64,000 nt of DNA from Bacillus sp. UNC438CL73TsuS30 (GTDB lineage: Bacteria; Bacillota; Bacilli; Bacillales; Cytobacillaceae). This document shows, piece after piece, positions 33,171 to 41,362 of the stretch. The position numbers and the translations under genes were made by a program. The stretch spans positions 1 through 64,000 of the forward strand of contig NZ_KI535301.1 in NCBI RefSeq assembly GCF_000482325.1, given 5' to 3'. The notes under the pieces are model-generated. The model had not been told where the DNA came from and did no database searches. It saw nothing but the letters and a program-made list of their open reading frames with translations. Numbering within the stretch: the first letter of the stretch is position 1; every line of letters starts with the position of its first letter.

Positions 33171-33277
33171 CCTTATCGCGAGTGGTGGAGGGACAGGCCC
33201 TATGAAACCCGGCAACCGCTGTTTGATTCAAACAGAAGGTGCTAAATCCTGCAGAGTACATACTCTGAAAGATAAGG
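33171..33277 (+). promoter_or_regulatory. SAM-I riboswitch (S-box) of the nucleoside-transport operon
   Basis: Classic S-box layout: P1 arm CCTTATC (33171-33177) pairing with GATAAGG (33271-33277), GAGTGGTGGAGGGACAGGCC, CTATGAAACCCGGCAACCG, AAGGTGCTAAATCCTGCAGA and the P4 hairpin GAGTACATACTC. The terminator at 33296-33327 follows, as usual for SAM-dependent premature termination. The region 33028-33170 upstream is very AT-rich and must hold the promoter, but I see no unambiguous -35/-10 pair. Confidence 0.97.
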
Positions 33278-33295
33278 GAGAGTCGAGGTGAAAAT

Positions 33296-33327
33296 GCGCT
33301 CTTCCTAATGGGAAGGGCGCTTTTTTT
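33296..33327 (+). terminator. expression-platform terminator of the SAM riboswitch
   Basis: GCGCTCTTCC (33296-33305) / GGAAGGGCGC (33311-33320), then seven T. High SAM should favour this stem and stop transcription before the lipoprotein gene. Confidence 0.93.
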
Positions 33328-33404
33328 GCTCTACATAATCATGGTTATACTTTTTCCTAAAAAAGGAAGAAATTATATTATAAAAATAAATGAGGGGGAT
33401 CAAC

Positions 33405-34418
33405 ATGAAGAAACTAGCATTAATCGTTACGATTTTTGCCTTTTTGTTAGCAGGCTGCGGAGGGGCAAATTCTTCTTCTTCAAAAAGCAAGGAGAAAGGT
33501 TCAGAAAAGAAGCGTGTTGCGTTAATTTTACCGGAAAAAATTGGGGTGAACCCTTTCTTCCAACAAATGGATGAAGGCGCTAAAAAGGCTGGAAAAGAAT
33601 TTAACGTTGATGTAAAAACCATTGAGTCAACTGACCAAGCAGCGATTGAACAAAACCTTCGTACAGCTGTAGCGGAAAATTACGATTTGATCATTACTTC
33701 TTCCTTTGAGTCAGAAGACGCTTTAAAGAAAGTAGCAACGGAAAATCCAACTAAACAATTTGCCATCATTGATACAACCGTTGATTTACCAAACGTTCGC
33801 AGTGTAACCTTCCGTGAACAAGAAGCAGCTTACCTTTTAGGAGCAGCTGCAGGTCTTTCGACCAAAACGAATAAAGTCGGGATGGTTGTAGCCATCGATG
33901 CACCGTTGATGAAGAAATGGACAGGCGGCTTCCAAGAAGGATTAAAAGCAACGAATCCAAAAGCACAATTTCTTGTAAACTATGTTGGCAGCTTTACAGA
34001 CCCGGCAAAGGCAAAAGAACTTGCCCTGCTTCAAGCCTCTAAGGGTGCAGATTTTGTTGCAGGTGCTTCAGCCGTTGGTGATTTAGGAGTATTTGAAGCA
34101 GCAAAAGAAAAAGGATTCTATACTTCGGGACAAGATGTTGACCGAACCGAAGTGGATCCAAAGCATGTTGTTCTTTCTCAATTAAAGGGAACGGATGCGG
34201 CTGCCTACGAAACCATTAAAGATTACGCAAAAGGCACATACAAAGCAGGAGTGGTTTCCTATGGTTTGAAGGAAGATGGAGTCGGGCTAACGTATGTAAC
34301 AAAAGAAAGCAAGAGTCCGCTTAATCCATTTGTTGGACAAGCGAATATCGATAAGGTAAAAGCCATTAAAGATGACATCATTTCCGGTAAGGTAACGGTA
34401 ACAGACCCGTTAAAATAA
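33405..34418 (+). CDS. nupN: BMP-family nucleoside-binding lipoprotein (NupN-like)
   Basis: 337 residues; lipoprotein signal with lipobox LLAGCG (Cys near residue 18), then a Ser-rich linker and the Bmp/Med/PnrA fold (VALILPEKIGVNPFFQQMDEGAKKAG, LIITSSFESEDALKK, EQEAAYLLGAAAGLSTKTNKVGMVV, DFVAGASAVGDLGVFEAAKEKGFYTSGQDVDR). It binds a nucleoside outside the membrane for the downstream ABC importer. GAGGGGGA lies 5 bases before the ATG at 33405. The gene sits directly behind a SAM riboswitch, unlike CodY-controlled B. subtilis nupN, which hints at a sulfur-containing nucleoside ligand. Confidence 0.9.
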   Translation: MKKLALIVTIFAFLLAGCGGANSSSSKSKEKGSEKKRVALILPEKIGVNPFFQQMDEGAKKAGKEFNVDVKTIESTDQAAIEQNLRTAVAENYDLIITSSFESEDALKKVATENPTKQFAIIDTTVDLPNVRSVTFREQEAAYLLGAAAGLSTKTNKVGMVVAIDAPLMKKWTGGFQEGLKATNPKAQFLVNYVGSFTDPAKAKELALLQASKGADFVAGASAVGDLGVFEAAKEKGFYTSGQDVDRTEVDPKHVVLSQLKGTDAAAYETIKDYAKGTYKAGVVSYGLKEDGVGLTYVTKESKSPLNPFVGQANIDKVKAIKDDIISGKVTVTDPLK

Positions 34419-34435
34419 TCGCTTAATGCATAGTA

Positions 34436-34472
34436 GGGAAGCTATCTAAAGAGTTTTAGAAGATAGCTTCCC
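34436..34472 (+). terminator. strong intercistronic hairpin after the binding-protein gene
   Basis: GGGAAGCTATCT (34436-34447) / AGATAGCTTCCC (34461-34472), a perfect 12-bp stem with a 13-base loop and a short T-tail. It probably protects the binding-protein mRNA and lets only part of transcription continue, giving excess binding protein over the importer. Confidence 0.7.
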
Positions 34473-34511
34473 TTTCACCATGAAAAACAGGTTTGAAGGG
34501 AGATAAAAAGG

Positions 34512-36038
34512 ATGCCTCGATTGGAAATGAAAAACATGACAAAGCGTTACGGAAATTTTGAGGCAAACTCTGATGTATCGTTTTCCTTAAATCCCGGGGA
34601 AGTCCATGCCATTGTTGGGGAAAACGGGGCTGGAAAAACTACTCTAATGCGCATGTTATATGGATTAGAACAGCCGAGTGCCGGCTCTATTTTGCTTGAT
34701 GGCAAGCAGGTTGACTTTAAAAGTCCATTAGACGCACTAAGTCATGGCATCGGCATGGTTCATCAGCATTTTATGTTAATTCCAAATTTAACGGTGACAG
34801 AAAATATTGTCATTGGACGCGAGCCTAAGAAGGCAGGATTTTTTAATCGTAAGAAAGCGGCTGAATTGGTTTCAGAGGTTTCAAACAATTTTGGAATTCC
34901 TGTTAGACCAACCGTTAAGGTGTCGGAGTGTTCTGTCGGGGAACAGCAGCGCATCGAAATTGTCAAAGTCCTTTACCAAGGGGCCGACATCATCATTTTG
35001 GACGAACCGACAGCGGTGTTAACCCCTTTAGAGGTAAAAGAATTGCTTAAGACGATTCGGTTTTTAGCAGAAAAGGGGAAGAGCATCATCCTTATTACCC
35101 ACAAGCTGCATGAAGTAATGGAAGTGGCAGATCGGGTAACGGTATTAAGAGGAGGTAAGGTAACTGGAACTTTTCAAATCGTGGATACGAATGCAGATGA
35201 ATTAGCGAAAAGGATGGTTGGCCGGGACCTCGTTCAATTAAAGGATCGTAAACAAACAGTTGGAAATGAGTTCCTTAAGGTTCAGGGAATAACGGTCCAA
35301 GGGAAATCCGAAAAACCTTTACTCGATGGTATTACCTTTTCTGTCTCTGAGGGTGAGATTGTCGGGATTGCCGGTGTTTCCGGCAATGGCCAATCCGAAT
35401 TGCTTCAGGCGATATCGGGACTGATCGAGGTGGAGCAAGGCAGGATTGAACTAGGGGGAACAGAGATTACTCGTTCGTCCGTTAAGTATAGAAGAGAAGC
35501 GGGTTTAGCCCATATCCCGGAAGACCGCTATTTATGGGGGGCGGCAAAAGAGGCAAGTGTCGAAGAAAATGCCTTTATGGGATACCATCGTAACTCTGTT
35601 TTTTCGAAAAAGAATTGGTTATTAAAAAGAGATTTTCAACAAATCGTCAAAAAATGGATTGGCAAATATTCAATAAAGGCTGGTGCCTTAAACAACAACG
35701 CCGGGAATTTATCTGGCGGAAATTTACAAAAACTGATCGTTGCCAGAGAGCTCGGACACGAGACCCCATTTCTCATCGCTGCTGAACCGACAAGAGGGGT
35801 TGATATCGGTGCAATGGAGGTCATTCATGATGCCCTTATGGAAAAACGAAACGAGGGTGGAGCGATTCTTCTCGTCTCTTCCGAGTTAACGGAAATTATG
35901 ACTTTATCGGACCGAATCCTTGTGATGTATGAAGGCAGAGTGGTTGGGGAGTTATCCGGGAAAGAGGCAACCGAAGAAAAATTAAGTATTTTGATGGCAG
36001 GAGGAACTTTAAATGAATCGATTGAGACAACAGCTTAA
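34512..36038 (+). CDS. nupO: nucleoside ABC transporter ATPase (NupO-like)
   Basis: 508 residues with two fused ABC domains, as in sugar/nucleoside importers. The first has Walker A GENGAGKTTLM, signature-region CSVGEQQRIEIVKVLYQGADIIILDEPTAVLTP and H-loop LITHKL. The second has degenerate Walker A GVSGNGQSELLQ and LSGGNLQKLIVARELGHETPFLIAAEPTRGVDIG. It powers import through the two permeases downstream and overlaps the next gene by 26 bases. Confidence 0.93.
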   Translation: MPRLEMKNMTKRYGNFEANSDVSFSLNPGEVHAIVGENGAGKTTLMRMLYGLEQPSAGSILLDGKQVDFKSPLDALSHGIGMVHQHFMLIPNLTVTENIVIGREPKKAGFFNRKKAAELVSEVSNNFGIPVRPTVKVSECSVGEQQRIEIVKVLYQGADIIILDEPTAVLTPLEVKELLKTIRFLAEKGKSIILITHKLHEVMEVADRVTVLRGGKVTGTFQIVDTNADELAKRMVGRDLVQLKDRKQTVGNEFLKVQGITVQGKSEKPLLDGITFSVSEGEIVGIAGVSGNGQSELLQAISGLIEVEQGRIELGGTEITRSSVKYRREAGLAHIPEDRYLWGAAKEASVEENAFMGYHRNSVFSKKNWLLKRDFQQIVKKWIGKYSIKAGALNNNAGNLSGGNLQKLIVARELGHETPFLIAAEPTRGVDIGAMEVIHDALMEKRNEGGAILLVSSELTEIMTLSDRILVMYEGRVVGELSGKEATEEKLSILMAGGTLNESIETTA

Positions 36039-37083
36039 TGCCCTAATACAGCCGATTCTAGCCATCGTTCTTGGTTTGATTGTCGGTATGGCGGCCATTC
36101 AAATCGTCCATGGTTCGATTATCCAAACCTATACCGAAATGTGGAATGGCGCCTTTGGGAACTTCTATTTCTTTACTTCCACTTTAGCGAGAGCGACTCC
36201 AATTTTACTTATCGCCCTAGGTGTCGGCTTTGCGTTTCGGGCCGGGGTCTTTAATCTTGGTGCAGAAGGTCAGTTGGTTTTTGGCGGCATTGCTGCAGCC
36301 TTAACGGCGTTGTATTTACCCGGACCATTCGTTGTGAAAATGATCGGTGCCCTTTTGGCAGGAATTATGGCGGGAGGAGTATGGTCACTATTAGCGGGTT
36401 GGATGGAGTTAAAGTTTAAGGTTCAATTGGTTATTTCTACCTTGCTCTTAAACTATATTGCTACTTATTTTGCTAGTTATCTAGTTTCAAAACCGTTTCA
36501 AGACCGGACCGGATCGGCGGCATTGGCCCAGACAAAAATGCTCGATGCACATCTCTGGCTGCCAAAATTATTCGCGGGTATGCCCGTACACCTTGGCTTT
36601 GTCTTCGCCATCCTATTTGCCCTCGTGTTATATATTTGTTTCCGATTTACTTCGACAGGGTATCAAATTTCCATGCTGGGAAAAAATCCTTTTTTCGCGT
36701 CCTATGGGGGGATTCATAAGCAAAAAATTACGCTACTCTCGATGTTTATCAGCGGGGCCTTATCAGGACTCGCCGGTACGTTTGAAATTATGGGAACACA
36801 CTACCGTTTTATTGATGGTGCTTTAACGGCTCCAAGCTATGCCTGGACAGGCTTAATGGCTGCCTTATTGGCCAATTCGAATCCGATTGGGACCATCTTT
36901 ACCTCAATTTTACTTGCTGCACTGCAGACGGGGGCGATGGGAGTAGAACGAAATACCGATGTACCGCTTGAGATTTCTAGCGTGATTCAGGCCGTTATTA
37001 TTCTATTTATATCAGCTAAGTTTGCTTTTAAAGGCTTTAAAGTCATCAAGAAAAGGAGGAAGGCAGATGGAGCAGCTGTTTGA
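36013..37083 (+). CDS. nupP: nucleoside ABC transporter permease (NupP-like)
   Basis: 356 residues with about 8-9 membrane helices and the permease signature ATPILLIALGVGFAFRAGVFNLGAEGQLVFGGIAAA. ATG overlaps the ATPase gene. Near the end, LANSNPIGTIFTSILLAALQTGAMGVER matches the conserved C-terminal half of the family. It forms a heterodimer with the next permease. Its 3' end overlaps that gene by 17 bases. Confidence 0.92.
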   Translation: MNRLRQQLNALIQPILAIVLGLIVGMAAIQIVHGSIIQTYTEMWNGAFGNFYFFTSTLARATPILLIALGVGFAFRAGVFNLGAEGQLVFGGIAAALTALYLPGPFVVKMIGALLAGIMAGGVWSLLAGWMELKFKVQLVISTLLLNYIATYFASYLVSKPFQDRTGSAALAQTKMLDAHLWLPKLFAGMPVHLGFVFAILFALVLYICFRFTSTGYQISMLGKNPFFASYGGIHKQKITLLSMFISGALSGLAGTFEIMGTHYRFIDGALTAPSYAWTGLMAALLANSNPIGTIFTSILLAALQTGAMGVERNTDVPLEISSVIQAVIILFISAKFAFKGFKVIKKRRKADGAAV

Positions 37084-37987
37084 TGTTTCGTTGTTAAGTT
37101 CAACCATCCGCATGGTGGCTCCGATTCTGTTAGCTGCCCTTGGCGGAATGCTTTGCACCCGGGTCGGAATTTTTAATGTGGGCTTAGAAGGGCTGATCAT
37201 AACAGGTGCCTTCACAGCGGTTGTCGGAAATTATTATACCCATAGCCTTATTTTAGCTGTCCTTATGGCGGCAGCGAGCAGTGTGCTGCTTTCCCTTTTA
37301 TTTGGCTTCATGACGATTAAAATGAAGGCCAATGAAATTGTGGTTGGGGTCGCGATTAACTTTTTAGGATTAGGCCTGACGACTTTCTTTTTACGAACGA
37401 TCTTTCATGTGAAAGGTGCGTATTACAACAAAGATATGGAGGGCTTACCACACTGGAAGATCCCAGTGATCGATAAAATTCCTTTTTTAGGTGATGTGTT
37501 TTCAGGGCACTCCCCACTAGTTTATTTGGCCATTATATTAGCCATTTTATTCTATATCTTTTTTTACAAAACCGTTGCAGGTTTTCGTATGCTTGCTGTT
37601 GGATTCAATGCAGCAGCTTCGAAAACAGTCGGTATAAAAGTACAGGCCTGGCAATACTTAGCCATTGCCTTATGCGGTGCGCTTTGCGGGCTTGCAGGTG
37701 CACAGCTTTCCTTAGGACAGGTAACGATGTTCTCAGAAGGTATGAGTTCCGGCAGGGGATTTATTGCATTGGTGGCAATGATGCTGGGACAATCACATCC
37801 AATTGGAGTATTGGCTTCAAGTCTATTATTTGGATTAATGGATGCACTAAGTACTAGATTACAAGGGTTATCGGTTCCGACCCAATTTACGATGATGATT
37901 CCATTTGTTTTAACTCTTCTCGCCATGTTCTTCTTAAAGGATAAGGGCGTCGATCAAAATCAATCAGGCCAGCAAAGTTCTAGGTAA
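37067..37987 (+). CDS. nupQ: nucleoside ABC transporter permease (NupQ-like)
   Basis: 306 residues from ATG 37067, which follows AGGAGG. Signature VAPILLAALGGMLCTRVGIFNVGLEGLIITGAFTAVVG near the N-terminus and GRGFIALVAMMLGQSHPIGVLASSLLFGLMDALSTRL near the end are typical of the shorter of the two family permeases. Second half of the importer channel; 15 bases from the next gene. Confidence 0.92.
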   Translation: MEQLFDVSLLSSTIRMVAPILLAALGGMLCTRVGIFNVGLEGLIITGAFTAVVGNYYTHSLILAVLMAAASSVLLSLLFGFMTIKMKANEIVVGVAINFLGLGLTTFFLRTIFHVKGAYYNKDMEGLPHWKIPVIDKIPFLGDVFSGHSPLVYLAIILAILFYIFFYKTVAGFRMLAVGFNAAASKTVGIKVQAWQYLAIALCGALCGLAGAQLSLGQVTMFSEGMSSGRGFIALVAMMLGQSHPIGVLASSLLFGLMDALSTRLQGLSVPTQFTMMIPFVLTLLAMFFLKDKGVDQNQSGQQSSR

Positions 37988-38002
37988 GGAGGAGAAAATA
38001 GA

Positions 38003-38668
38003 ATGAATAAAGCAGAAAAAATTAAAAAAATGAAAGTACCGGTTAATGATAATCCCGAATTAGCATCCCGGCTTCCTCAAGGGCAAGTTCTCACGGAACG
38101 GTTCCCGATTCTTCATGAGGGTGAAATCCCAACCTATGATTTGGAAAATTGGACGCTCAAATTATTTGGTGAAGTTGGAGAGGAAAAAGTTTTTAAGTAC
38201 GCAGATATTCTAGCCATGCCACAATCATCTGTAACGTGCGATATTCATTGTGTAACAAGATGGTCAAGGTTTGATAATACGTTTCAAGGTGTTTTATTTA
38301 AAGATTTTATAGAAGCTGCCGGAGTAAATCCGACCGGAAAATATGTGATGGTCCATGGCGATCAGGATTATACTGCCAATGTACCACTTGAAGATTTATT
38401 ACGGGATGACTGTATTTTAGCGCATACCTTTGAGGGAAAGCCGCTGTCTGCTAAGCATGGCTGGCCGCTTCGCCTTGTGCTGCCGCATTTATATTTTTGG
38501 AAAAGTGTCAAATGGGTGCGGGGATTCCAATTTATGGAGGAAAACCAACCCGGCTTTTGGGAACAAAACGGTTTTCATTTAAATGGCGATCCCTTTAAAG
38601 AAGAAAGATTTTCAGGAGAAGATCTGCCAATTCCAGAGGATGAATGGGAGCACAAAGATTATGACTAA
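38003..38668 (+). CDS. sulfite-oxidase-like molybdopterin oxidoreductase (YuiH-like)
   Basis: 221 residues carrying the sulfite-oxidase fold core: LTERFPILHEGEIPTYDLENWTLKLFGEVG, then the Mo-ligand Cys segment SVTCDIHCVTRWSRFDNTFQGV, YVMVHGDQDYTANVPLEDLL, LAHTFEGKPLSAKHGWPLRLVLPHLYFWKSVKWVRGFQF. No Tat or Sec signal, so it should be cytosolic. It resembles B. subtilis YuiH; the substrate is unknown. It is embedded in the SAM-riboswitch operon and overlaps the phosphorylase start, so a sulfur-compound role is attractive but unproven. Confidence 0.85.
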   Translation: MNKAEKIKKMKVPVNDNPELASRLPQGQVLTERFPILHEGEIPTYDLENWTLKLFGEVGEEKVFKYADILAMPQSSVTCDIHCVTRWSRFDNTFQGVLFKDFIEAAGVNPTGKYVMVHGDQDYTANVPLEDLLRDDCILAHTFEGKPLSAKHGWPLRLVLPHLYFWKSVKWVRGFQFMEENQPGFWEQNGFHLNGDPFKEERFSGEDLPIPEDEWEHKDYD

Positions 38669-39383
38669 TAGGCTGCCAAATTTAAAAATCAATCCGGAGG
38701 AACTCCCAAAACGTGTTCTAGTCTGTGGTGACCCTTTTCGAGCAAAGAAAATTGCCTCTTTACTAGAAGATGCCACACTTTTAGCTGAAAGCCGAGAGTA
38801 TCATAGTTTCAAAGGAAAATGGAACGGTGTAGAGGTAGGCGTAGTTAGTCATGGGGTAGGTTCTCCTGGTGCAGCCGTTTGTTTTGAAGAATTGGCCCTT
38901 GGGGGAGTACAGCAAATCATCCGGGTCGGAACAGCTGGCTCCTATCAAGCGGATGTTACACCGGGCAGTCTTGTTATTAGTAAGGCCGCTGTCCGTTGTG
39001 ACGGGCTGACGAGTCAGTTAGTCCCGCAAGGTTTCCCGGCTGTTGCGGACGCTAAAATTGCTGAAGCGTTGGAAAAAGCATCGATCATGAACAAAGCGGA
39101 TGTTTATTCCGGAATCACCTTGACCCTAGATGTATTTTACCAAGGAGTTTTGGAATTCCCGCATGCAATTTATCAGAAAGCCGGTGTTCTCGCGGTGGAG
39201 ATGGAAATTTCCGCTTTATATATCATTTCATCGTTAAGAGGAATGAAGGCTGGAGCGATTGTGGCCATTGATGGATATGCCGATGCCGATTTACGAAATA
39301 CATACAATCCGCATACGGACAAAGTTAAAGAGGCAGTGGATGATGGAATAAAAATAGCCTTAGATGCCTTGGTTACACTTTAA
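38661..39383 (+). CDS. nucleoside phosphorylase (PNP/UDP family)
   Basis: 240 residues from ATG 38661, overlapping the previous stop by 8 bases. Family motifs: LVCGDPFRAKKIA (phosphate-loop G-D-P-x-R), VGVVSHGVGSPGAAVCFEEL, IIRVGTAGSYQADVTPGSLVIS and VLAVEMEISALYIIS (ribose-binding E-M-E). VAIDG near the end places an Asp where purine-type members carry their proton-donating Asp. The enzyme splits nucleosides with phosphate. In a SAM-responsive operon, methylthioadenosine or a related nucleoside is a plausible substrate; ordinary purine nucleosides remain possible. Confidence 0.88.
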   Translation: MTNRLPNLKINPEELPKRVLVCGDPFRAKKIASLLEDATLLAESREYHSFKGKWNGVEVGVVSHGVGSPGAAVCFEELALGGVQQIIRVGTAGSYQADVTPGSLVISKAAVRCDGLTSQLVPQGFPAVADAKIAEALEKASIMNKADVYSGITLTLDVFYQGVLEFPHAIYQKAGVLAVEMEISALYIISSLRGMKAGAIVAIDGYADADLRNTYNPHTDKVKEAVDDGIKIALDALVTL

Positions 39384-39453
39384 AAAACTAATTACGATGT
39401 CATCACTTCCCTCCTAAGAATATGCTATAGGTGAACAACATGGAGGTGGCGTG

Positions 39454-39882
39454 ATGGCTGTAGTGAGGGCAAGAAAATCCGATATCGACCTGTTAGCCAG
39501 GTTGCTTCGGGCTGAAGGTGAGGGAGAAGGGGATCTTGGGATGCTTCTCATCGGGAATGTGGGAATTAACCGGATACGTGCAAACTGTTCTGATTTTAAA
39601 GGACTTCGCACCATTCCGCAAATGGTGTTTCAACCACATGCATTTGAAGCAGTTACACATGGATATTTTTATCAATCACCCAGATCATCTGAAAGACGTT
39701 TAGCGCAAAAGGTAATCGACGGGCAAAGATTTTGGCCGGCAAAATTCAGCCTATGGTATTTTAGACCGGATGGTGATTGCCCAAGTACATGGTATGATCA
39801 GCCGTTTGTTTCAAGATATAAGCTGCATTGCTTTTATGAACCAACATCTGATACCTGCGCGAATGTATATAATACATTTTAA
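39454..39882 (+). CDS. cwlJ: spore cortex-lytic enzyme CwlJ
   Basis: 142 residues, the same length as B. subtilis CwlJ, and nearly collinear with it: MAVVRARKSDIDLLARLLRAEGEGEG (catalytic Glu in R-A-E), MLLIGNVGINRIRANCSDFKGLRTI, PHAFEAVTHGYFYQ, WPAKFSLWYFRPDGDCPSTWY, ending CANVYNTF. It is a cortex hydrolase needed for Ca-DPA-triggered germination, located in the spore coat. GGAGGTG precedes the ATG. No gerQ-like partner gene is adjacent. Confidence 0.96.
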   Translation: MAVVRARKSDIDLLARLLRAEGEGEGDLGMLLIGNVGINRIRANCSDFKGLRTIPQMVFQPHAFEAVTHGYFYQSPRSSERRLAQKVIDGQRFWPAKFSLWYFRPDGDCPSTWYDQPFVSRYKLHCFYEPTSDTCANVYNTF

Positions 39883-39888
39883 GATTCC

Positions 39889-39920
39889 TAGAGCCGTTAT
39901 GCTAACGGCTCTATTTTATT
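39889..39920 (+). terminator. terminator after cwlJ
   Basis: TAGAGCCGTTA / TAACGGCTCTA perfect 11-bp stem with a 3-base loop, then TTTTATTT. Confidence 0.9.
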
Positions 39921-39924
39921 TAAA

Positions 39925-40085
39925 GACTATGTTATAGAACAAGGTTGATTTTTAAAACAAAGTTGATTGGAGCGGAAGGCACGGAGACTCCTGTGGGAGT
40001 ACGGGGTAGGGGAGACCCCGCAGGAGCGAAGCGACGCTCCCGGACCGCCCACGGAAAGCGAAGTGCCTGGAGCGGAAAACACACC
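39925..40085. repeat. Bacillaceae-type intergenic hairpin repeat, copy 2
   Basis: Same family and orientation as 11879-12064: GTTGATTGGAGCGGAAGGC, GAGACTCCTGTGGGAG, GGAGACCCCGCAGGAGC, CACGGAAAGCGAAGTGCCTGG, AGCGGAAAAC. The central GCGCTTAAGCGC-type part differs (GAGCGAAGCGACGCTC here), and the 3' terminal inverted repeat is lost. Confidence 0.85.
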
Positions 40086-40184
40086 TAAGTATGAATTAGA
40101 ATTTCATTAAATTCCATCTGGTCGAATAAGTTTTTCTCTTGGACATATATGTAGTAAAAAGAGTATTGGACAAGGATGGATTGC

Positions 40185-40769
40185 ATGGTAAAAAAAATGG
40201 TGGTTATTGGCTTTGGGAGTACCTTAATTGGCATCGGCCTAAATGGATTTATTATTCCATTTCATTTAATCAATGGCGGGTTTATAGGAATAAGCCTGAT
40301 TATAAATTATCTATCGGGATTTAAAGCCGGATTAATTTTTATTCTCCTTAATTTTCCCGTCTATATGTTTGCCTTTAAATCTGATCCGCTTTATTTTGTT
40401 AACGGTATAATTGGGGCAATCATTTCCGGAATAATGATTGAATTACTGATTCCATTAAATGGTGTCTTCCATTTACCGATTATGAGCAGTGTGATTATCG
40501 GTGCAGTCATCATTGGGATTGGGGTCGGGGTCATGTTAAGAAATCATATTAGCCCTGGAGGAATGGATTTACTAGCATTGCTTATGGCAAAATGGTCAAA
40601 AATCAATGTCGGTGTGATTATTTTTGCAATGGACACCGTGATCATATTTGCTGCCTTGTTTCTGCTCCAGGATGCTAAACTATTTTATTCGTTGTTGATT
40701 GTCTCAATTGTTGGATTACTTGCGAGCATGATTACCTCTTTTCGCGGTGTCAAATTTTTTATTTCTTAA
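40185..40769 (+). CDS. YitT-type membrane protein lacking the DUF2179 domain (paralogue 3)
   Basis: 194 residues consisting only of the membrane part: GSTLIGIGLNGFIIPFHLINGGFIGISLIINYLSG, IFILLNFPVYMF, GVGVMLRNHISPGGMDLLALLMAKWSKINVG and a C-terminal helix, then a stop where the other two paralogues continue into DUF2179. AAGGATGG is 5 bases before ATG 40185. The stop is not followed by DUF2179-like sequence, so it is a short family form rather than a fresh truncation. Function unknown. Confidence 0.75.
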   Translation: MVKKMVVIGFGSTLIGIGLNGFIIPFHLINGGFIGISLIINYLSGFKAGLIFILLNFPVYMFAFKSDPLYFVNGIIGAIISGIMIELLIPLNGVFHLPIMSSVIIGAVIIGIGVGVMLRNHISPGGMDLLALLMAKWSKINVGVIIFAMDTVIIFAALFLLQDAKLFYSLLIVSIVGLLASMITSFRGVKFFIS

Positions 40770-40855
40770 TTTTTGGATCTTATTTTTGGAAGTTCGTTTA
40801 TTTTGATAAACTATTAGAGGGAACTAAAATAAATTTTTAAAGTGCAGGCAGGATA

Positions 40856-41362
40856 ATGAAACCAATACCAGATCATTTAAAGGAAAATTTAACGATTTTA
40901 TTTGTGGGATTTAATCCAAGTATACGTTCAGGTGAAGTAGGACATCATTATGCAAATCCAAACAACCGCTTTTGGAAAATTCTTTTTGAAGCGGGGCTGA
41001 CACCAAGAAAATATGAAGCCACAGAAGATGGGGATTTAGTAGAAAGGGGTTATGGGTTCACCAATATTGTGGCCAGGCCTACTAAGGCGGCAGATGAAAT
41101 TACGAGGGAAGAATATCGCGAGGGTAGAGAAATTTTAAAAGAAAAGATTCTACAATTTAAACCGAGGGTGGTTTGTTTTGTCGGGAAAGGCGTATACCAG
41201 GAATATAGTGGCCGAAAAACGGCGCCTTGGGGGGTACAAACGGAATCGGTTGTTCCGGGGACAATTGATTTTGTCGCACCATCTTCAAGTGGACTTGTCC
41301 GAATGAGGATGGAGGAGATTGTGGAGATATACAAGCAACTAACTAAATTAATTGAAGAATAA
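40856..41362 (+). CDS. mug: mismatch-specific (G:T/U) DNA glycosylase, Mug-like
   Basis: 168 residues of the uracil-DNA-glycosylase superfamily: ILFVGFNPSIRSGEVGHHYANPNNRFWKILFEAGL contains the G-x-N-P-S active-site motif and N-P-N-N-R-F-W, GFTNIVARPTKAADEI is typical of MUG/TDG, and the intercalation loop is VAPSSSGLVR. It removes U or T opposite G in base-excision repair. ATG follows GCAGG; a weak site, but the family start fits. Confidence 0.9.
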   Translation: MKPIPDHLKENLTILFVGFNPSIRSGEVGHHYANPNNRFWKILFEAGLTPRKYEATEDGDLVERGYGFTNIVARPTKAADEITREEYREGREILKEKILQFKPRVVCFVGKGVYQEYSGRKTAPWGVQTESVVPGTIDFVAPSSSGLVRMRMEEIVEIYKQLTKLIEE

